From NCBI RefSeq assembly GCF_004210375.1, contig NC_134834.1:138107009-138171008 (forward strand): DNA of 64,000 bases, in the 5' to 3' direction. Below are positions 21,847-33,540 of this stretch, piece by piece. The notes under the pieces were generated by a model, which ran no database searches, was not told where the DNA came from, and was given only the letters and a program-made list of their open reading frames with translations. The first letter of the stretch is position 1, and each line of letters opens with the position of its first letter. Position numbers and translations under genes: made by a program. Source of the DNA: Tachypleus tridentatus. Taxonomy: Eukaryota; Arthropoda; Merostomata; Xiphosura; Limulidae.

Positions 21847-23330
21847 TATAACGAATTTACTGTTATACATTTATATTAACATCTACGTTTGTTTCAGTTT
21901 AATGTAATTAACTTATATTGTTAAATGTGTATTGCGCAAGTTCCGCCTTTTCTCTAAATTTGTAGAAGATTCTCGGGCGTAAGAACCAACAACATAATTT
22001 TTACATTGTTGTCAAGTGATCTTTCGAGAATTTCGTCTAAATATTTTAAATTGACGCACCAAAATACAGTAATACAGAATATTGTTTGTCAGCTACAGTC
22101 AGTATACTATAAGTCTCGGAAGGTATAATTTGGATCAACGCATATGAATCGGAAAATTACAGATATTTGACCAAGAACGTTTAGAAATTTCGAAAATTAC
22201 AGACTAGAGTGAATTAACTTCGGATATTAGTATTTCCACGAAGCCATCCGATAACTTCAATAGGAAAACTCACATGTGAACTATAAATGTGTATCAACAT
22301 AAAAGTAATTTCCACCTCGTGGACCTAGACAATCGATAACACATTCAGTTCCAGACCATATGAAAGATCGAGCATTGTTAGAGAGTTTATAAAATCTTTG
22401 TATATAAATAGGTATTTGTAAAAACAATTATTATAATAAAATATATGCCTGTTAAGAAAGAAAGTTGTGTATATCAATATTGTTGGTAAATATCATAAAT
22501 TTAATACATATTGACATTTAATTAAATTAAAATTTCTGGCTATTTGAAATCCTAATAACTAACGTAAGTGATACAATAAATTGGAGACTATTCCGAGACA
22601 AATTATATGTAAAATAATAAATTGTGGGCTCTCGTTCGGGATCTGAATCAGAGATAAAATTAGTTCTAAAGTAAAACTCATCTTAATTAAATTTATATTT
22701 ATCAGTGCCAACAAGATTTGATCATGTCTGGTTATCAAGATTTTCTTGAATCACCTTCCCTCGAACCACAAGAAAATATAACAAAAGTGAACTGCTCGAA
22801 ATTGCCAAAATGTTAGAATTAGAGATTAAAAAAATCAATGAGAAAAATGAATAAAATATATTGCTGAAATATTAGTCGATGATGATTTGTTGGCTGAGGA
22901 AGCATTAGGGGAATATTCTCGTGTCTCCACTAACCAATCATAGTTAAGAGATAAAGATAAGTTAGAAATCCAGTTAAAATTTTTAAAAAAATCGAGCTTG
23001 AAGAAGCAAAAAGAGCAAGCCCGTATCGAAAACGAGAAAGAAATTAGGCTTAAAGAAATGGAAATTTAATTCAATTTCAATTGACAAGTCCCCCGCTAGT
23101 ACAGAGGTAAGTCTACGGATTTACAACGCTAAAATCAGAGGTTCGATTCCCCTCGGTGGACTCAAGAGATAGCCTGAGGTGGCTTTGCTAAATGAAAACA
23201 CACACACTCAAATGGCAAAGACAAAATTACTACGTTGAACATAATCAATCTAGATACCACCATTTAAAGAAAATGAAGTTGATAAATACTTCCAATCACA
23301 AATAATTCACAATCCTTTTGTACTTTGGGA
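21847..23330 (+). mobile_element. Gypsy-like LTR element fossil: LTR, primer site, gag part
   Basis: An LTR of about 770 bp (21847 to ~22616) matches the LTRs at 9041 and 62637. It is followed by a primer-binding-like TGGGCTCTCGTTCGGGA (about 22625-22641), which resembles the tRNA-Pro primer site of some retroelements. A gag-like coding relic starts near 22724 and is rich in Lys/Glu. A family B SINE (23088-23212) is nested in gag, and gag similarity resumes after it. The element is broken and ends near 23330, with pol and the second LTR absent here. It is old, judging from divergence between the three LTRs. Confidence 0.7.
23088..23212 (+). repeat. SINE family B nested in the gag fossil
   Basis: Head CCCCCGCTAGTACAGAGGTA, B-box GGTTCGATTCCC, tail GGTGGCTTTGCTAAATGAAA and (AC)n. 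Imperfect flanking repeats TCAATTGACAAG/TCAAATGGCAAAG are compatible with a worn target duplication. Confidence 0.88.
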
Positions 23331-25859
23331 TCTCTACTCTACCTGTGACCTTTGTCCTTCCCCGATTATGGGTTGAATCCACCACCTCACGTCTCATATA
23401 TGCTCCTTTAGAAACAGATGAGTGTTAGCTCTCTCATGTCTCCTCTCTTCAGTGTTTCTTCTTACAATTTCTCGCACTCTTCTCATTTCTCCAGGTTAAC
23501 GTGTGGACTACCCCACGCCTCTTTGTCATCTACTATTTGCATCTCCTAGCTGTCTAGCCTCTTTTAAGATTTAAAATTGAGCTCGCGGCCATTTTCCAAT
23601 TCACCCTCCAGCTGTTGGCAAATGAATTTACATGTTTCTGACCTTGCAAACACTACAGAATCCCAGTAAACAGCTAATGTTGCCTCCCAAAATTCAACGT
23701 CAAGCCAAGATAATGGAAAATGCTCATACCATCCATTTGGCTCTACATGTTCCAATAAAAGCATGATAAGGTGTTCCACGAGACAATATGATATTTTACT
23801 TGGTGCTTCTGAATGTATTCATATTTTATTTCTTATTCAATACATATTGTACCTGTTTTATAAACTATCATGAAAAAAGCCAACACCAGAGTTATTTACT
23901 TACCCTTTTATTTGGCCAGTGCTTGTAATATTTTAAAAGTAGGGTTTCATTGCACTGTCTTCAATTACAGGCTTTTCTGGACAGCTTCTGATATGGATAT
24001 GGGCACATTCTCTGGGTTTCCCCTACGCACATTGTCTTTCCTCATCACGTGGAACATGGTAGGCTTTTCACTTACCAGTTTCCAGTTGCTGGGGTGATAC
24101 ACTACAGAAAATCCCCACTTACTGGGACCTCACCATTAGGACTAGAATGGAGAGATCCTCTGTGTTGAGAGATTGGCCCGAGATGTTTTTGGGGTATTAT
24201 GCATTTCACACCATATACATATGCATTAGGTACATCAAATTTGTAAGTAAGCTGTAGATACATATGACTGTACATTCCTTCCACATCTGATTTTGATCAA
24301 TTGAAGTATGGTCTGAATGAGTCCCCATTTAACTACTTGTACTGGTGACGTGATGCCTTGTGTATGAATACTTGGATGGGCATGTACCTATTCCAGCCAT
24401 CCTTACGACACATTTATGACTTTAGAGCCTTTATTTTCTTATATTAAAGGAAATAGTATACCTTGGATGAGACAAGATGTGCTTTCTCTCAGATATGCCT
24501 CTGTAGAGCTCCTGCCATCATGTGTTACACCTCATGGGCTTCCTTCAAGTGCTTTCTGAAAGGAACTTATCTAGGTAATCTTTGCACCACTCCCTTCACC
24601 ATCTAAATGTAGGATTCCAGCCTATCTGTGTAAGGAAGTGAGTATTCATTTTCGAAGTTAGCATTTATTTAACATGAATTTTTGCTAGATACTTGTCTTT
24701 GTACACTTTCCCACTTATCCTTCCCACTATTTTAGTACATTTATCTTCATTTTCTCGTCTAAGAATGAAGACTTTTCCTTACAAGTATAGAAGGAGGGTT
24801 TGTACATGTAGATGTGTCACACTGCCATTGGTAAAAGGTTTTGATGCATGATACACGTATACATATTACATCATTATGTAGTAGCAGAAATTTACATGGA
24901 CACAAATTAGGTAAGATTTCTACAAGGCTGGTTACATGCAAGTCTCTAGGGCAGAATGCGTAAACTTAAGAAGTAGGTATCTGTATCCAGAGATGTGATT
25001 CTATCAGAAATACGTTTTCAGGTAAGTAAAATATTAATACTTGAATGAAGGAGTGATTTGTTTTGATATGACTGCCTTAGGTTGGAGTGTTTTTCAGTAG
25101 AACCCTTGCTGCAAGATTAGCGGTACTTTTTTGTTAAGCACTTATTGGTAAGATTAAGGTGATAATATATTAATCTTTGTCATGTTTAATATCATATATG
25201 TTAATTAGAATGTAAGTGTTAATTATGTACAATACTTCTCTTTTTATTTTTAGATACAATTTACTACTTAACATGCATGTTTTTTTGACTTGCTAATTTG
25301 TTGCTATTATTATGGAAGTGCTGAAAAAGACTGTTCCTGTAGTGGTAGTGGCTAAAATTCATTCCTGTGTCTGTTGAGCCGAGCCGAGAACTTGGTGATG
25401 ATTCTGGTTAAATTATGCTTAAGAAAAATAATTAGGGACGGTCAGAAACTTCTGTTTCTCTTCATCCCGTTCGCTACTAATGATTATAAAGCACACGACT
25501 TTTGGGTTTAACTGATTCGTAGATATTTGGTGATGATATTCATTTCATTGATTAATGTTCATAATCTATGAGAAGAGAGCTGGGAGAAGCTGTGAAGACG
25601 CCCCAAAAGGCTGGGGTAAAAAGTAAGCAGAAGAGCTGAAAGAGAACTTCGATGGGTTGAATCTAGACTGATGGAGAAAAGGTGAGTTGTCGCGACAACA
25701 TGAGCAGGGAGATGCAGGCTGTGTACGTCCGCTCCTGTTTAGTTACAAAAACAAGTAGAGATATTAAGATGAATGAATGAGAAGCAGATTGCTGTTTAAG
25801 CTTAAATTCGTTAAGTTTACTTTAACTTAAGTTTACATTTACTTGAGATGGTCCTTTTC
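23331..25859. other. Unidentified region, no supported gene
   Basis: Longer than expected tracts of balanced composition (for example 23980-24200 and 25600-25740) suggest an old repeat or element, but no protein, terminal repeat or paralogue within the window could be matched. Confidence 0.35.
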
Positions 25860-27010
25860 AGGGCTGGAATCTATGGATCCAATCGAGGAAATTTTGCTGG
25901 GGGTGACGGGAGTACCCCGAGAAAATCCACTTTCCGGGTCAGGGTGTCAAATAAAATTACCCTGACTGTGTCCAGAATCAGCTATAGGGGAAGAAAAAGA
26001 ACAACGATTAGTATGCAAGAGTAAATAAATATGTGGATCTTGATTTAAAAGAAGTTTGACGGAATTAGGGCAGCTGTTAAGCTGGACGAATAACGAACAG
26101 TGTTGAGTGCAGTTCTTAGCTGATCTGGTGAATGAAGAACTTCTTTTGGAAAGTTATAACTTTCCGTGAATTTATGGTGCTTTAAGGTTCGGCTGGCTGA
26201 GCTTTGGGTATTGCGCTCTTGAGGTGGATCGGGTGAGTCTTTTAATATCGTCGTCTGTCTGGATATCACGGTTCTTGGCGATTTTTGTCTGGGTTTCTTG
26301 GGATGTTATGTATTAGCTGTCAGTTGAGGTAAAGGAGTCACACCTTGTGAGCTGCAGGGATGATGTTTGTGTCTCCTTAGAGATTATCTTTACTGTTGTT
26401 GTCCACGTGATTTTGTTGGATGAGAGTAAGGAGACTTGGAGGTGAATCATTGGCGATTGCAAACAGGGCATTGGCTTGATATAGAGGGTTAAAATTTTTT
26501 AGTTTATGGTGATAGAGTTTTGGTTGGTCAGAGGTATGGATGTTCTGCTTTAAAATGAAATATATGAAAGGAACAACTGTTATTGAGGATGAAGTTGGCG
26601 ACGGTTTTTGAAGAAAACGCAACTTTGATGAAATGAGTGAAACAGCCTGTAGTTCTTGAGTGTATTCTGTGAACAGCGTGCAGTTTGGTTTCAGTTTTAT
26701 TTTTCCAGAGCATGTTGGATTTCTTCTGGTTAGATGGAAGGGTCGACGCCCTTGATAAATACAGAGAAGAGGTTAGTGGAGCTTAAGACCTGGCTTGTAT
26801 TTGGCGATGAAGATTAGTGGCAAAGAGAAGATCGAGGGTAGTCTGTCAAGGTTAACGGGATAATCTGGTGTGGAGTATCCTGGCTGCTGGAGCATCGTAT
26901 TAGGAGAAAGAAAATCACACGTTTTGCTAGCCTGAGTTCTCAGCTTGGAATGTTTGTCTGTTGAGGTAACCATAAAGAAACATAAAAAGTCTTTTACATC
27001 CACCTCATTA
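25860..27010 (-). other. C/A-biased minus-strand tract, possible decayed element
   Basis: The plus strand is rich in G and T, with few C, for over 1 kb. The minus strand holds four consecutive medium-length open stretches (27003-26773, 26713-26528, 26622-26377, 26269-26045) with Ser/Thr/Pro/Asn-rich content. I recognise no domain. It may be a worn coding element of unknown class. Confidence 0.3.
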
Positions 27011-27712
27011 AGAATAGTGTCAACTTAGAAGTTAGCAAAATCTGGATATTTCTTGAGAAGATTATTGTAGTCGGTTTTAATTTAAGTTCTAATAGGGGAA
27101 GTCTTAAATAAATAGATAGGAAACACAGAATTAAATTCTGGCTACTAACACAATAGAAATTGTCCTTTTAAAAATTTCTCTGAAAACAGGTTAGCAGTCA
27201 GAATGTTGTATACTGATTAGTATGTAGCAATAAAAAAATTAGTTACTGACCACCTTAAATGCCAGTGTATATTGTGACCTCACTTGCAGTGCAAAGTATA
27301 TTTTTTATGGCCTCATCTGCTTGGAAAATTAATATGTCCATGTATAATACACAGAGCAATTCTAACAGCTAATCTTCTTTTGTGTAGTATGGTGTATCGT
27401 TTTGATCATTAGTAACTGTATGTGCACATGTTAGAGAATACCACTGCAAACTAATTAAATGCATTATTTAATGATCAAATGAAGACTGAACTTATGATGA
27501 TTTGTAATTTGTGGGTGTGTTTTTAAACAATACCTTGTACATAGAGGAGAGTGACTGCGATTGAACGTTACTGTGAATGTATTGTGACATAGGATAGTAA
27601 AATCCTCTTATGACCCAAACACAAATAAAGCTCCCAAAAATTAAAAAAGTTGTCTCTCATTATATTTTGACTAATCATTATAAGCAAATATTAACTTCTA
27701 AACTGTACAGTT
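27011..27712. other. No feature recognised
   Basis: AT-rich spacer. Confidence 0.3.
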
Positions 27713-27724
27713 CTTAATGATTGA

Positions 27725-27998
27725 ACGGCCCGGCATGGCCAAGCGCGTAAGGTGTGCGAATCGTAATCCGAGGGTCGCGGGTTCGCGCCCGCGTCGTGCT
27801 AAACATGCTCGCCCTCCCAACCGTGGGGGTGTGTAATGTTACGGTCAATCCCACTATTCGTTGGTAAAAGAATAGCCCAAGAGTTGGCGGTGGGTGGTGA
27901 TGACTAGTTGCCTTCCCTCTAGTCTTACACTACTAAATTAGGGACGGCTAGCACAGATAGCCCTCGAGTAGCTCTGTGCGAAATTCCAAAAAAAAAAC
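27725..27998 (+). repeat. SINE family A with 12-bp target duplication
   Basis: Full-length copy: CGGCCCGGCATGGCCAAGCG head, B-box-like GGTTCGCGCCC, complete body and A-tail. CTTAATGATTGA flanks it at 27713-27724 and 27999-28010. Confidence 0.95.
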
Positions 27999-28072
27999 CT
28001 TAATGATTGACAAAATGAAATCCTTATACATACATGAATTGAAGCCTAAAAGATATAAGCATACAAGGTATC

Positions 28073-28248
28073 CATGAGGACGAGAAAACCCACTTGTAGA
28101 GAAAAATATATATGTAAAAACAGCTGGTATGGATAGAGAAAACTCTATGTAGAGGAGCGAACAACGTTTTGACCTTCTTCAGTCATCGTCAGGTTCACAG
28201 TTTTCTCTACCCATTCCAGCCATTTTTACATACACATACGAGGTATCA
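28073..28248. mobile_element. Short element with ~38-bp inverted repeats
   Basis: Inner inverted repeats: ATATGTAAAAACAGCTGGTA...GATAGAGAAAAC on the left and, read in reverse from the right, GTATGTAAAAATGGCTGGAA...GGTAGAGAAAAC. GGTATC occurs on both sides. The centre has CAACGTTTTGACCTTCTTC, which recalls the ends of Penelope-like elements. It shares the GACGAGAAAACCCACTTGTA word with the insert at 19380. Confidence 0.55.
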
Positions 28249-28675
28249 GTGAGTTTTTAATGTCATGTTTATTCCACCTTGATGTGGTTATTTTTTGATT
28301 TTCAATGATTCAACAGCAATAGTTAAATGATAATTATGTCAGAATATAAAATTGGTTAAAGCAACAGTTAGACTGAAAATTTCAGCTGAAAAATACTGTT
28401 CTCTTGTATAGTGTGCGCTTCACATTTAAGAATAAAAATTTAGAAAAGAGTGCAAACTGTGTGCTGTTACTTACAGTAGTCCTTGGTGACTATATAGGCT
28501 ACAAATCATGACTATTTTCATTGATTAAAATTACATTTTAATGCAACAACAAAGTTGTTATGTATTGGTTTATTTTATACTTCAAAACAATTCAGCAAGT
28601 TAAGATTTATACATTTTGTCTATATAGGATTTTTAAGTAAATTTTATTAAGAAAACTAATAGTTTGAATTTGCAG
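28249..28675. other. Non-coding, upstream of the GALE-like exon
   Basis: AT-rich. The expected exon for the N-terminal GGAGYIGSH NAD-binding motif was not found. Confidence 0.35.
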
Positions 28676-28801
28676 ATAAATTTGCAAGATGGTTTTTTGT
28701 CTGAAAGCTTAAGAAGGGTACAAGAATTAACAGGAAAATCTCTAACATTCTATAAAGTGGACTTGTTAGATAAAGAAGGTCTAGAAAACATTTTTTGTAA
28801 G
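28676..28801 (+). CDS. GALE: UDP-glucose 4-epimerase exon (N-terminal domain), probably decayed gene
   Basis: After a TTTGCAG acceptor, 42 codons read INLQDGFLSESLRRVQELTG, KSLTFYKVDLLDKEGLENIF, CK. This closely matches the GALE segment ESLRRVQELTG......D..D...L..LF that follows the NAD-binding motif. The exon ends AAG|GTATGT. GALE interconverts UDP-glucose and UDP-galactose in the Leloir pathway in the cytosol, using tightly bound NAD. The next recognisable exon is at 29383 but does not join in frame, and no other GALE exon was seen in the window. A partial or dying duplicate is likely; an assembly error is the alternative. Confidence 0.75.
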
Positions 28802-29344
28802 GTATGTTATCAACTATAGAAAGCCTGTAATACAAGTTTTTATAAACAGTTATGTAGGGTATTTTACTTTGTTTTGACAAATATCTCTTACATAGTTTTA
28901 AATATATTAAGCACTGTTACTGTCAATTTGCATTTTAGTGTTACAGAAAATAAAAGAAACCAGAAGAACAATGTTTGTATAAAATACTAAAAATGTCACA
29001 AGAATATTATTATAAGATTTATTTTTAACTTGTTATCTATATTAAAAATATGAATGTACTCCTTGGTGCATACCTACTGGTAAAGCATACACTTAAGATT
29101 TTTCAAATTCTTATCATATGTGAATTAGATGAAATTGGTTGTTGTTTTGTTTTAATTTTAATTTTATATTTTGTTAAAAGTTAACAATTTTATTTATTTT
29201 TTTAAACTTCTCCCAATTCAATAAGTTTCTTCAGTGGAGAGAGGATTAAAGAAGTAGATGCTAAACATTTAAATTCAAAATCCTTTCAAGTATTATGCTT
29301 TTGTAGTTTATTCACAGTATGCTGGATTGTGATTCTGTAAGTAA

Positions 29345-29976
<632 letters not shown>

Positions 29977-30540
29977 AATTTGTAATGGTATACATCTATT
30001 TATACTTAAATTTTATTACTTTATGCCCTTCGAACCACATCTAACTACTGTTTGCACCATTTTAAGTTGTAAATCACTTGGAGAACTTGAGGATCACTGT
30101 ATCTTATCAAATTACATAACTCACAGGCTGTTCTGAAACTTGTAATGGTATACATCTATTTATACTTACATTTTATTACTTTATGCCCTTTGAACCACGT
30201 CTAACTACTGTTTGCACCATTACACAGGGTGGCCTGTAAGTCCATACCCATCCATATGTTATGTTATATTCAATTACGCATGTATTATAAATTGGTTTCT
30301 TTTTTTTCAGAACATTTGGAACAATAACCCCTGCTATGTTGAGGAAAATGTCTCACAGAACATGGCGTCGCAGAATATTATGCAGCGAGAATGAGGGACA
30401 GCACACAGATACACTGGATACATAAGATATATGGATTGGTAGGGACTTACGGGCCACCCTGTACGTTATAAATCACTTTGAAAACTTGAGGATCACTGTA
30501 TGTTATCAAATTACATAACTCACAGGCTATTCTGAACTGC
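29977..30540 (+). repeat. 160-bp tandem duplication, second copy split by a MITE
   Basis: Copy 1 is about 29977-30136. Copy 2 is 30137-30224 plus 30464-30540. Shared words include TGTAATGGTATACATCTATT, TACTTTATGCCCTT, TCTAACTACTGTTTGCACCA, AACTTGAGGATCACTGTA and ATTACATAACTCACAGGCT. Divergence is small (a few percent by eye). Confidence 0.85.
30225..30461. mobile_element. Tc1/mariner-type MITE in duplicated site
   Basis: Inverted ends: CAGGGTGGCCTGTAAGTCCA on the left and, in reverse, CAGGGTGGCCCGTAAGTCCC on the right. Matching extends into CCATATgTTATG/CCATATaTCTTATG. TA dinucleotides flank it. 237 bp, no transposase. The first copy of the surrounding tandem duplication preserves the empty site. 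Confidence 0.85.
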
Positions 30541-30897
30541 TTATGTGTGTCTAATAAAAATTTATTATCATTTACTTCATATAATCTAAATATATTCCTA
30601 TTTTTACATTTGAGTTACATTTAATAATAATAAATAAAGAATACACAAGAAAAACAAGATATAAGGTACTGACCTAGACTTTCTTTTATGTTGTTGTCAA
30701 TAGCCCTACGTTTATTATACTAATTGTAGGAGTGAACTAAATAGTTTTTATTAAACTAAATAACGCACCAACAAGCAGAGAATAATTAGATGCAATATGC
30801 AGACAATATCCCATACCTATAAAACAATTTTTTGGCTTTTTAACTATGTGAAAAGAGCCCTTAAAAATTCATCTAAGCTAGTCAATATGTTTCCTAT
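30541..30897. other. No feature recognised
   Basis: AT-rich DNA. Confidence 0.3.
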
Positions 30898-33010
30898 GGG
30901 TTGGTTAGTTGATTGACGTTTTATAGCGCAAAGCAACCAGACTATCTGCACCAAACAACCGGTAAAAAAATTTAAAATAAAGTAAAATTATTAAGATTCG
31001 TAAAAGTGAATCATATTAAAACAAAAAAGTTCAGTTTTTGAATTAAAAACTTAAACAGCGTTAAAAAGGCCAATGACTTCAAAAATTAAAATCATTTGTA
31101 AGGTGGACAGTGTCAGCCTGTGGATAAAACATGTCTCAAATGGTGCCGTCGTTCAGAGTAGTAACGATGGCACGACAGTAAGATGTGGACTATTGTGACC
31201 TAAGTGTCACACAGAACACACGTTAGTGCGTTAGTCCTGGCTAAAAGAAAATGATGAGTTCAAATACTGTGACCAATGCGTAGTCTAGATAGGACAACCT
31301 TCTCCTTCCGATCCTTCTAGAAACAAGAAGGTCAAAGTCCAATAGAGGGTTTTATCTCGAAAAGCTTGTTAATACGTTGCTCACTCCAAGTCGACTGCCA
31401 ACTGGAGTGGAGCCGAGCCTTAAATACAGGGCCATAGTCCATGTATGAAATAGGCACAGCTGTGATAGCACCAGAGCAGACAGACTCAGCTGAGGTGTCA
31501 GCGAGCTCGTTCCCTCGAATACTAACCTGGCCTGATATCCAGAAGAACTGGATAGAAGTAGATGTGAAAGATAAATTGGCTGTTCAGTTTTGAATATCGG
31601 CAAAAACAGGGAGAGAATTAACCTGTAGCAATTCCAGGGTCAGTAGACAGTTGAGCAAATAGGTATAAATAGTACAGGTTCTGTACTGCATAGCTTCTAC
31701 ATGATCCAGAGCAAGAGAAGTGGTGTACAATTTGGCAGTGAACACTAAGTGTAGAGGGGATCCTGAGTGCAGCTACTGAACCACAATAAACCACGGCAGA
31801 GCTCACAGAGTCACCTGATTTTGAACCATCAAAAGTTCAAAAGATGTTCAGCAAATAGAAGATGGTACTTACAATCATGACTATTCCTCTTTCTTTGAGT
31901 CACACTTAGTAATAGTAATAAGCCATGGTTGGTTGGGTTGACCAATGGATACAGCAGTGTCATTCAAGGACAAACTCAATTCATTCAACTAGGTATGAAA
32001 GTCAAAAAGAACAATGGAAGACTGTCTGTCTGTGGAAGGAAAACACAATTCCAGATGGGATGCTGTGGTAAGGATCAAAGTTTCGAAGCATACAGTAAAG
32101 ATAGTTGCAAAAGGCAGAGATTTAGAGGAGGTTCATGAGACTCTGTACACAAAATCTGGACTGGGGAAGTGCAGAAAGCCCCCGTGCAGAGCCGAAGCCT
32201 CTGATGATGAACAGGGTCCAGCATATTCATAGGAGAGGTCTTGCGAGAGCCATAGACCAGAGATCCATAGTTCAATTTCGATTGAAGAAAAGCACAGTAT
32301 GTATTTAGCATAAAACATAGATTTGCTCCCTATGAGATGGAAGAAAGGGCAGGGAGGGTGTTCAGTGCCTTTGTACACTTGACTCGTAGCTGCTTGATGT
32401 GTGGTATCATGGTCAGCTTACAGTCAAAGATAAGCCCAAGAACTTTGCCTCAGAGACAACAAGAAGCATAACATCGCCGAGACGGAGTTCAAGATTGGGG
32501 TGAATACTCCATTGGCGGCAAAAATGCATGCAAACGGTTTTAGAAAGAGATAAGTATCTTTGCAACTGTAGAGTGGAGTTGTAAAGTGATGGCATTAATC
32601 TTTATACTGAAAAGTGTGACACTCAAGACACAGCCCTGAGGGACTCCAAGTTCCTGTAGGAAAGAAAGGGAAAGTGTAAAATCCACACAAGCTTGAAATT
32701 GCCTGCACATTAAAAAATTTTATATAAAAATAGACAAATGGCCACACAATCCATATAAGTGTAGGTCTCGTAAAATGCCATACCTTCACACAGGATCACA
32801 AGCCATCTCAATCTCAAAGAATACTGACATAAGATGTTACTTGAGAAAGCCTTTTATGATTGACGTTTGAAGTCAAATCAGGTGTTCCACAGTGGAGTGT
32901 TGTCATCAGAACCGACACTGGCTGGGTGAGAGGAGGTTGTTTGATTCGAGGAACCAAAAAAGATGAGCAATAACCATCCTATTAGAGGTCAGCCTCTTTT
33001 TTGATCAAAT
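30898..33010 (-). mobile_element. I/Jockey-group LINE, 5'-truncated, RT and RNase H
   Basis: Minus strand from about 33010. Reverse transcriptase pieces include NNLLSPSQC, the finger/palm area, a thumb block KTVCMHFCRQW...VVSEAKFLGL (32540-32420), SKLNYGSLVYGSR and LDPVHHQRLRLCTGAF.TSPV..L..ESHEPPLNL (32280-32100). They are followed by an RNase H domain (SSAVVYCGSVAALRIPST near 31800, then SIRGNELADTSAESV near 31500). The 3' tail ends with GCAGATAGTCTGGTTGCTTT. Numerous stops and frameshifts make it dead. Element-encoded RNase H places it in the I/LOA/R1 side of the group; the exact clade is not resolved. Confidence 0.8.
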
Positions 33011-33229
33011 ATAAACAGTTGATATATTTACTTAAACATAACACAGGGCACAAAACCTATGTGAGTAAATATAGAAGTAAGCATGAAATTTTGGATAAGT
33101 TAAATTCAGACTAAGCAAGAAGCAGTTATCTAACAATATTTTAATGAAAAGTCATATAACGCTTCCAGGTTAATACATGTAGGTGGTCCTATCTGTTTAG
33201 AGGTAAGCCATCAATGGAATTTGATAACA

Positions 33230-33540
33230 GATTAATTGTCACTGTCAGGTTTTTATCTTTTATATAGGGGCTAGATTTTTTACAGTTTGTTGGCAATAAA
33301 TTTAACAAATAAACAGTCCATATATCATACTGTTCATTATTAAAAGTGTATTCAAAGATTTATGTAATTGTCTTCTTTCCATTGAAGTCCACAGAGACTG
33401 GTTTAATTACTTTAGAACACAGTTGATAAAACAAATTATCCTGCAGTACTCTGTTATTACAATACAGCCTGTGATAATTTCACTTCACAGATAGCCATTA
33501 TACACTCATTATGGCTAAACTCTCAAACATAGTCCAGATC
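33230..33540 (+). repeat. Dispersed repeat R1, copy 2
   Basis: Same-orientation relative of 8060-8458, see that entry for shared words. It directly follows the LINE-containing region. No coding content recognised. Confidence 0.5.

Noticed and set aside
23564-23779. Minus-strand 71-codon frame as a host exon
   Set aside because: Residue pattern (WLDVEFWEATLAVYWDS) is suggestive, but there are no consistent splice sites and no neighbouring exon was found.
27725-27800. tRNA-like sequences with A and B boxes as genuine tRNA genes
   Set aside because: Every such head continues into the same SINE body and A-rich tail, and several have target duplications; cloverleaf stems are mismatched.
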